DNA from: Gnetum montanum
Lineage: Eukaryota; Streptophyta; Gnetopsida; Gnetales; Gnetaceae
DNA length: 64,000 bases
Direction: 5' to 3'
NCBI GenBank assembly: GCA_015680685.1
Contig: MNCI01006555.1
Location: forward strand, 1,359,485 to 1,423,484
How positions within the stretch are numbered: the stretch's first letter is position 1; each line of letters begins with the position of its first letter. The notes under the pieces are model-generated. The model searched no databases, was not told the DNA's origin, and worked only from the letters and a program-made list of their open reading frames with translations. Below are positions 57,158-64,000 of this stretch, piece by piece. The position numbers were made by a program, and so were the translations under genes.

Positions 57158-59430
57158 ATGGTTTCCAGCCAAGATGCATTTTGTGTTTATGATCCAAAAG
57201 ACCCTACAATGATAGAATGAAGCCAATATCTTAACCAAAGAGGAAAAAACTTGGATTTTGCAATTATTAATGAGAAGTTCCACAACTTTTTCTGTGCTAA
57301 AATGCAAGCTAGTCTACTGATACCACACTTCGAATTTGACACTAAGCATCGATTCAAAATTATATGTTGGGATGGAAAAGATTAGATCCCATTCCCTTAT
57401 GACCAAATCCCCCTCATAGAATTTTATGCACAAATGCTCATACAACTCATAGAGGTTGATGCGTTTAGTGAGGAAATTAGTTTAGAGGATTGTTAAGGAG
57501 AGGAAGATGAGTTTGAGGCTAAACAAGAGCTAGACATCTTCATTGGAAGTCTTTTCCAAACTCCGACTCCCTAAATAATGACACCTAACCCCACATCTCT
57601 TACTTCATCAATGGGAGAAGTCCCTAGATCCAACTCTTCTCCTATCCATCATACCATGTTTAGGTCCACATCCATCATTGCCACGTACGAGGCACAACCC
57701 ATGTCTCAATACACCTTATTATTTTAATGGATGTCCTTTAACACATAGCCCCACTTTGTTCACCTAGAGATGGTGGTGTTTGCATCACCATCTCCATTTG
57801 TCATATCAACAGAATCCTCATTGGGGCCCCAAGCAACATAAGCCTATCATACCCCATTTTTTTCCTTTATGCCTCAAATTCTAGAAAAAACACCCTTTTC
57901 CTTATTTAGCTTACCTATGACCATCATAACCCAACCTATCCCTTCAATACTGCAACCTATCGTAAGGTCACAAGCCTCTCAACCAAAAGTTTCACAACTA
58001 CTTCCTTAACCATCAATACAAGTAAAGTAGCCAATGGGGACACCCCAAGGCTTGGATCAACCTTTCCAAATGATCTAAGAACTTAACAAAGAGCTATGAA
58101 AACTTAAATCCAACACAACTTAGATGATGAAGGTTCTAGATTTATACTAAGATGATCCTGTAAGTCCTAAAGTGTCTCAAATAATCTTGCCCATAGGCTT
58201 GTGTATTTCAAACTTCACCAAATATAATGCTGAAGGGAATCCTAATGAAAATCTAGTAATCTTCCAATCTGAGTGCCTCTTTTTGCAAGCTTGGCCTCAT
58301 ACAATATTGCAAATTTTTCCCATGTCTCTCAATGGTAAGGTTGTAGATTGGTATCAAATCTTGCCTAGAGGTTTCATATCTTCCCTTGAGGATCTAATTA
58401 GTTAATTTTTCAACTACTTTAGATACAACTTGAAGTTAGATACCACATTGGATCAACTAATGAAGGTGAAGTAAGGGCCACTTGAATTGGTCAAAAGGTT
58501 CATTCAAAGGTGGAAGTTAACTCTCAATGAGATTCCAGAGCCTATTGCTATAACACACCTTTTGGACATTTATAAGGGAGTAGTAAATGACTTCATCAAG
58601 TCAAAGTTGTATTACATAGAGCCTTGGTTACTAAGCCAAACTTTCTTACAAACCAAGAACATTAAGGAGGTAGTCAAGATAAGCAATGACTTGACCTACA
58701 TGGCCTACAAAATTTAACATGCAAGAAGGGATAGCAATAGAACTAAACAAGAACATACAACTGTTTTCATAGTAGCAAAATAGCTAAAATAGGTAAAGAG
58801 GAGTAGAGCACCACCATGCAACACATCCCTTGACTCATTACAACCATCCACTTCCTATGCCCCAAATCATCCAAGATCAAAATTTGGATGGAAGGATAGG
58901 TCTTCGTACACTAGGTTACCTATGAAGCCCTTTGAGCTTCTAGAAAAATTGCTTAAAGACAACCATATACAACATAAGAAACTATTTGAAGAAACTCATA
59001 AGAGGTACGATCATCTTTGTGACATAGCTAGAGACCCAAAAATAGCTACTAAAGATGATCCTAAGATATTGAGGTACTTTATGTTGGATAGGTATTGCCA
59101 TTATCATCAAATGGTTGGTCATGACACTAATTTTTTCCTAGCATTAAAGGATGACCTCCAGAAGATGATAAACCATGGAGAGTTGGTAGTGAGTGAGCCT
59201 AGCTCTCCAAGTGCTAACAAAAACTCCTATACCATAGCCTCATTCATAGAAACTAGGCGGTCTAACCTCCTAGGGAACCATTTATCATTAGAGTACCATC
59301 ACAACCTCAAAGCACAAAGCCTAGAGAGCCATTTATCATACGGGGACCACCTCTTCTAGCTCCTAAGAAGCCATTGATCATACATGTCCACCCCTTTAGT
59401 GCTTCAACATCATAACATAATTGATGAGTT
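57158..59430 (+). pseudogene. Tat gag, best preserved copy in the chain
   Basis: It starts MVSSQDAFCVYDPKDP. The capsid block (58,165-58,480) shows FQSECLFLQAWPHTILQIFP, NGKVVDWYQILPRGFISSLEDL, FFNYFRYNLKLDTTLDQL, then LVKRFIQRWKLTL. A Cys/His finger follows near 59,090-59,160 (RYCHYHQMVGHDTNFFLALKDDLQ, last Cys replaced by Phe). Stops such as those at 58,403, 58,472 and 58,718 read as former CAG/CAA/CGA codons. The gene is cut at 59,435 by the minus-strand Tat LTR. Confidence 0.75.
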
Positions 59431-59435
59431 GCTAT

Positions 59436-61027
59436 TGCGACTGAAAACATCGAAGGCTTAAATGAACATCAAGGGGTCTTTGGTCGGTGACAGCCTTGAC
59501 CCCGTATCCACTAGGGGGCCGTGCTGGATGGGATGGATATGGGGTGCCCTGAATGGTCTGGTCGATCAGACAGGGACTTAGTCGGTGTCTATATAGCCTT
59601 TTGCAACGTATGAAAATGTAAAAATGGGATTTACTGCAAGAGATGATGCTCGAATGTATAAAAGGTAGAAAAAATGATGCAAAATGCAATAATACGCAAG
59701 AAATAAAGTAAAAGTGCAGTTAGAAAAGTGCACTGCTTCGAGGCTACAACTTTGGTATGTCAAAGTGGATACAGTTGGTTGCACAGTGCTGGGAGGTGCA
59801 GAGATCCCGAGAGTAACCAAGACATGTAGAGCGAGATGGCTGTGCACTTGAATGCAGACTCAAGCATTAACAATGCTCAATTCTACCAAGGTGGTAAGGA
59901 AGAGCTGAACAGAATGCCAACTGGGGATGCTAACTGTTTACAATGTCAAATAGAGAGCTTACAATGTTTCAAATTACAATTGCTAGAAGTCCAAAAATTT
60001 GGAAAGAAGACTGAAAGAGGACCTTTTGAATGTTGCACGTTGGGGTATTTATAGGGCCAAGAGCATGCAGAAGAGGTAGTTTGAACACCACATGTCCTGG
60101 GCCCATGTTGACCTGTCTGCATTGCACGTGGCTACATGACCATTGGGTGAGCCTACCATGCCATAATTACTAACCTTCCATGCCATAATTGCACTATCAG
60201 AGCAATGGTCAATTAGGTGAAGTGCATTGATGTCACACAACCACCTACTATGCTCCACTGTGCTTCGTAGCGTAGCATGTTTGGTGGCGTAGCATAGCAT
60301 CTTGTTACATGTTTCGCTACATGTATTGGAAACTTTTGAAGCACACTGGTTGTTCAACGCATGCTTGCTATGCTACGCTACGCTATGTAGCATAGCGACT
60401 GGCCTTAGTCGCAAAATCATCGCCAATCTGTGGACTTTGCCCTTTTGCTCTACGAAACTTGCGAACTTGCCGATCCTGCACTTTGAGTTGTCTTTTGTCA
60501 ACCTCCATAGAATTGCTACGCCTCGCTATTGCATGTAGCTTAGCATAGCGTAGTAGCAAGCATGGCTTGATGTTGGCCAAGTTCACCACTTTCTAATGGA
60601 AGGAGACATTGTTGAAGGACTTGAAGTCGGGCGAGGGGGCTGATCATGTAGCTCTTGCTATGTTACGCTATGCTGCATAGCATGGCACTTCATTCTGCAA
60701 TAGCTTTCTAAAGCTTGCTATGCTACATGGCGAGGCGTAGCATAGCATAGCAAACTTCGTGACTTAGAAAACTTGTCAAACTGTTTCACACATTCTGAGT
60801 GCTGCTGTTGACTCCGCACATCGCTTCTAAGTAAGCTGTCAGCTGGGCCAACTACTTAGGTGAACAGGCAGGATAATCCATAGAGCCTGTTTACACCTAA
60901 AGTAGAAAATTTGCCGAACTGGCTGACCTAAGTTTAGAGCGTTCTCTTCCTGAAGAACTGTTGTAGTGTTGTGTGATCTGCAAAGACCTGGTGAAGTAAG
61001 AATGCCTTCAAATTTTTGGGTGTTTTA
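59436..61027 (-). repeat. 3' LTR of the minus-strand Tat element
   Basis: On the minus strand it starts TAAAACACCCAAAAATTTG (family TGAAACACC, second base mutated) and ends TTTTCAGTCGCA. U3 contains a GCTATGCTACGC palindrome array (60,225-60,760). TATA (minus CCTATAAATACCCC) at 60,043-60,056. Five-base flank GCTAT at 59,431-59,435; its partner is outside the window. Confidence 0.75.
60225..60760 (-). repeat. GCTATGCTACGC palindrome array in U3
   Basis: Dispersed copies of CGTAGCATAGCA, GCTATGCTACGC and TATGTAGCATAGC in both orientations, so single units can fold on themselves. Placed between LTR start and TATA box like the arrays of the other LTRs. Confidence 0.75.
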
Positions 61028-61040
61028 TTGGCCCCTCTTT
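61027..61040 (-). other. Polypurine tract
   Basis: Minus strand AAAGAGGGGCCAA directly before the LTR start. Confidence 0.75.
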
Positions 61041-61080
61041 GTCAACATCTAGAGGACGGGCTCGAGAGACATTGACAAAG
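61037..61080 (-). promoter_or_regulatory. Conserved stem-loop upstream of polypurine tract
   Basis: In RNA sense (minus) the arms CTTTGTCAATGTCT and AGATGTTGACAAAG pair at all 14 positions with two G-U pairs. On the plus strand the same two positions are mismatches. Loop of 16 bases. Confidence 0.75.
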
Positions 61081-62029
61081 AAAAAGAAAACCTCGGAAGA
61101 CATGATGCTAAAGTTGTTGCTTGGTGAGCATCGGGATGTTGCTCAGCTGCACTTGAGAGTGAAAGGATGAGGCAGAGAGGAAGGAGGTTCAGGAGAAGGG
61201 TAAAGATGATGTTTAGCTTGTTCGCGTTTTCATCTTTACCTTCGTTGGCCTTTGACCCTCTGTAGGACAGGTGTTCCTTTCCTAAGATGAGCTGCATTAC
61301 ATCCGGGGGATTTTAACCTACCTATAGATGCTTCCCATGTGACGAGCTGTGTTACGCACGTCATGGAACTTGCACCCTGAAGTAGCCAAGTTAGCCAAGG
61401 CACTCACTTCGTGATGCTATAGCATTTGCTGCTATAGCAAGATGCACCCTTGGCCGACAAGGGCAAAGGTCTTATTGACTACAGACATTGTTGAAGCTCT
61501 TGGACACCCGTGCTGGTGCATGATGTCCAAAGTAGAAAGGCTAGTAGTAGCCTTGGCAGCACCAGTGTGGAGGAGCTGGCCTCAAAGGTGCTGAGAGTTG
61601 TTGTGGGTGCGGATGCTCTAGAATCCCTACCAAAGGCATGCATTCTCGATTCAGCTATGAGATCTGCTACCACATAGCTAAAATTCAAGTGGCATGAGGC
61701 ATTGGCAGGGAGCTGAAGGATAACAATATTGTGGCTAGGCTACAATACTAATGGAACTCTAGCTATGGGAACTAGCCAAGGAACTATCATCAAGGCGGTG
61801 GACCGTGGTGATGGTAGGTCCAGAGGGCTAATGTGATGTCATACAACATCTTTAGAGGGTTAGCATGATGCCAAGGGTGGCGACGTCACATGTGTTCCAG
61901 ACCGCATTCACATTGCATCGTGAACTGCGTTCTAGAGCTGCAACATCCCACCCATGTGTCAGCACTGTGCATGCTCGTTCGATGCATACTTGGCGTAGAT
62001 TCATGCTAGGGACATAGCATGAACCCAGT
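61081..62029 (-). other. 3' UTR spacer of the minus-strand Tat element
   Basis: No coding features recognised. It contains small tandem phrases such as GCTATAGCATTTGCTGCTAT near 61,415. Confidence 0.5.
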
Positions 62030-62395
62030 TTAAGGTTTTGGTAGATCGTGTGTTGGTTTAGAGTCCTAGCAGACTGCCGTGTTGGTTTAAGGTCCCAACA
62101 GATCATACATGCTAGTTTAACATCATAGCAGACGTGCTGTGCCAGTTTATAGTCATAGGGGACTAGCTATACTAGTTTTACGTCATAGCGAACGGTTGCC
62201 GCCAGTTTAACGTCGTAGCGGACGCTACTTGATGCCGCTATTTTAACATCATTATTGACATTTCTTGATGTTTTCACCAGTTTAACGTCGTAGCAGACTG
62301 TGCTTGCTAGCATTGCCAGTTTAACGTCGTAGCGGATGGTGCTGGGTGCTGTTGCCAATTTAATGTCATAGCAGACGTTGCTGGATGTCGCCATG
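62030..62395 (-). repeat. 3'-UTR tandem array
   Basis: About ten units in plus-strand reading like CCAGTTTAACGTCGTAGCGG; the minus strand reads CCGCTACGACGTTAAACTGG, matching the AAGACTATAAACT cores of element 1. The run of 'YDVKLA' peptides in one frame (62,167-62,394) is only a translation of this array. Confidence 0.75.
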
Positions 62396-62397
62396 CT

Positions 62398-64000
62398 TCA
62401 AATGTAGTACGGCTTGAGGTATGAGTGATTCACCAGGTTGGTGAACTCGTTGCCATCCATGTTTGCCAGCTTGAAGGCTCCATTCTTGAAGGCTTTAGTG
62501 ACCATGTAAGGACCTTCCCAGTTGGCTAAGAATTTACTCACATGCTCGTGGATAGCATTGAGGATGAGGTCTTCCTTCTGTACTAGCCTTCGATGTAGGT
62601 CTACATGGTGTTTTTGCTGCTGCTTGCTCTGGTAGTGCTTTATGCATCTCAGCATCTGCACATGCTCCTCTTCTATTGAGTCGAGGTCGATGGTCCCCGA
62701 CTCGTTGTTCTGGGCTTTGCTCACGACATTTGCGAAGATCATCTGGAGTGATGGTACCTACAACTCAAGAGGCAACACGACTTCAGATCCATAAATAAGG
62801 CTGTAAGGAGTCTTACTTGTTGTGGTCCTACATGTCGTTCTGTAGGCCTAGAGGACGTAGAGGATTTGCTTGTGCCACTGCCTCTTGCTGCTACTTAGCA
62901 TTTGGCTCAGCAAGTTGATGATGGACTTATTTGTAGCCTCCGCCTATCTGTTCACCTATGGATAGTATGGTGAGGAGAATGATTGCTTAATGCCTAGATT
63001 GCTACAGAAGGTTTGAGTTTCCGTACTACTGAACTGTGGCCCATTGTCGATCACAATAGTCATTGGAAGCCCAAACCTAGTCATGGTGTTATCTAGGATG
63101 AAATGGTAGATTTGTTGAGATGTCGTTTTCCTCAGGAGGATAGCTTCCACCCACTTAGTAAAGTACTCAGTGGCAGTGATAATGAAGCTATGTCCTATGG
63201 AGGAATTAGGTTTGATGGGTCCTATGAGGTCTAGTCCCCGTCGTTGGAAAGGCCATGTGATTTGCGTTGGGTGCAGGTCCATAGGTGAGATGTGTATGAG
63301 ATTTACGTATCTCTGGCACGTGTCACATGTCTTGAATTTTGTCAGGCAATCATGCTCCATGTGGGGCCAATAGTACCCTAGGTGCCTGATCTTCGCAGCC
63401 ATAGCCCTGGGTGCTATGTGTCCACTGCACAGCCCCTCATGCACTTCATTAACTACTTTTTGCACTTGTTCCCCACCCACGCATGCTAGCAATATCCCAT
63501 CATAGGAACATCGACATAGGATGTCATTTCCCATGAGCACGTATTTCCAAGCATGCTTATGGATTGCATCTCTCTGGGTAGATGTCAATCCACCTGGGGG
63601 TTCACGGTGTTGTAGGTAAGACTTACTGTTAACGTACCACTCTTGAGCATCTGCAACACTGATGGAGGCCATGTGTCATGTCTGAGTGATAGGCTCAGTA
63701 CATTCAATTATCAACGTTGGTAAACTTGCAAACAAGTGTGATGGAATGTTTAATGTTAGGGTGGCTAAGGCATCTACCATAGTGTTCTGATTGTGTGGCA
63801 CGTGCTGCACATCTGTGGTTGCAAATTGTTTAAGCAAGGATTTTGCTAGGTCGCAGTAGGGTTGCAAGTGCGTAGCTCTGTAGGTGTAGACCTCGGTGAT
63901 TTGATTCACAACTAGCTGTGAATCATTGTGGATTACCAGGTGTTGTATGCATAGTATTTGAGTAGTTAAGAGGCCTCTGAGTAGCCCCTCATACTCTACC
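62398..64000 (-). pseudogene. Tat pol: end of aRNase H and integrase
   Basis: From the window edge: EYEGLLRG (Glu), HNDSQLVVNQ (Asp), NTMVDALATL (Asp) of aRNase H. Then the integrase finger (HEGLCSGH, CDTCQRY), core Asp in GLDLIGPI, Asp in VIDNGPQF, Glu in AEATNK, and the C-terminal block GPYMVTKAF to YLKPYYI with stop at 62,398-62,400. Nearly all in one frame; stops cluster around 62,780-62,955, two of them where PYYPQ and NGQAE normally have Gln codons. Inactive as it stands but recently so. Confidence 0.85.

Larger units (their letters stand above)
59436..64000 (-). mobile_element. Tat-lineage element, 3' part (runs off the window)
   Basis: From the window edge on the minus strand: aRNase H, integrase, 3'-UTR array, spacer, stem-loop, polypurine tract and 3' LTR, the same order as element 1. 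GC-richer and with few stops, so a young copy, inserted in the gag of the chain. Confidence 0.85.

Noticed and set aside
60225-60760. Regular palindromic repeats that could suggest a CRISPR-like array
   Set aside because: Units are irregular, have no spacer-repeat order, and sit in the U3 of a plant LTR.
62167-62394. Minus-strand frame with repeated YDVKLA
   Set aside because: Translation of the 3'-UTR tandem array, after the integrase stop.
1-64000. Search for tRNA, rRNA, plastid or mitochondrial DNA and host genes
   Set aside because: Nothing recognisable by eye; primer-binding sites are only 18-base tRNA complements. A tRNAscan and BLASTX run would be decisive.

Overview
The window reads as intergenic DNA from a large plant genome. 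I found no host gene, tRNA or rRNA that I could defend. Almost everything recognisable is Ty3/gypsy LTR retrotransposon of two lineages that occur together in seed plants. One is Tat-like: its pol carries a second, archaeal-type RNase H between the first RNase H and the integrase. The other is Athila-like: its RT has an MDDF box, its LTRs start TGATGAG and end CTCATCA, and its primer-binding site matches tRNA-Asp. The species cannot be fixed from the sequence. The two ends (1-6,319 and 59,436-64,000) are GC-richer and better preserved, so younger. The middle is AT-rich and full of stop codons, most of which look like C-to-T decay.

Layout. 1-6,319: plus-strand Tat element (pol, 3' UTR repeat array, hairpin, polypurine tract, 3' LTR) inserted into the RNase H of a plus-strand Athila element. 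6,320-13,806: the rest of that Athila element (integrase, an unidentified ORF region, 3' LTR). 14,246-15,094: 5' LTR of a second plus-strand Athila-like element whose gag (15,238 onward) is cut by a solo LTR (15,894-16,807, target duplication CCAGG) and by a 16.7-kb minus-strand Tat element (17,606-34,293, target duplication AGTAC). The gag remnant resumes at 34,299. 35,111-36,000: an Athila LTR plus polypurine tract, minus strand. 36,001-59,430: a head-to-tail chain of plus-strand Tat pieces (LTR, gag, 3' UTR, LTR, integrase, 3' UTR, LTR, gag). The integrase in this chain is split by a minus-strand Athila element (41,290-52,024), and the RNase H of that element is split by a gag-only LTR element (43,298-49,964, target duplication ATAGT). 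59,436-64,000: 3' end of a better preserved minus-strand Tat element that runs off the window.

The most informative observations are: the three-deep nest, in which removing each insert restores a reading frame; the gag-only element sitting inside an autonomous-type relative with the same LTR and 3' UTR; a stem-loop just 5' of the polypurine tract in Tat copies, with compensatory and G-U changes that favour the RNA-sense strand; and short palindromic arrays between LTR start and TATA box whose sequence differs between families while their position stays the same. Two single N bases mark assembly seams: one hides about 270 bp and the other joins contig ends that overlap by 42 bp.
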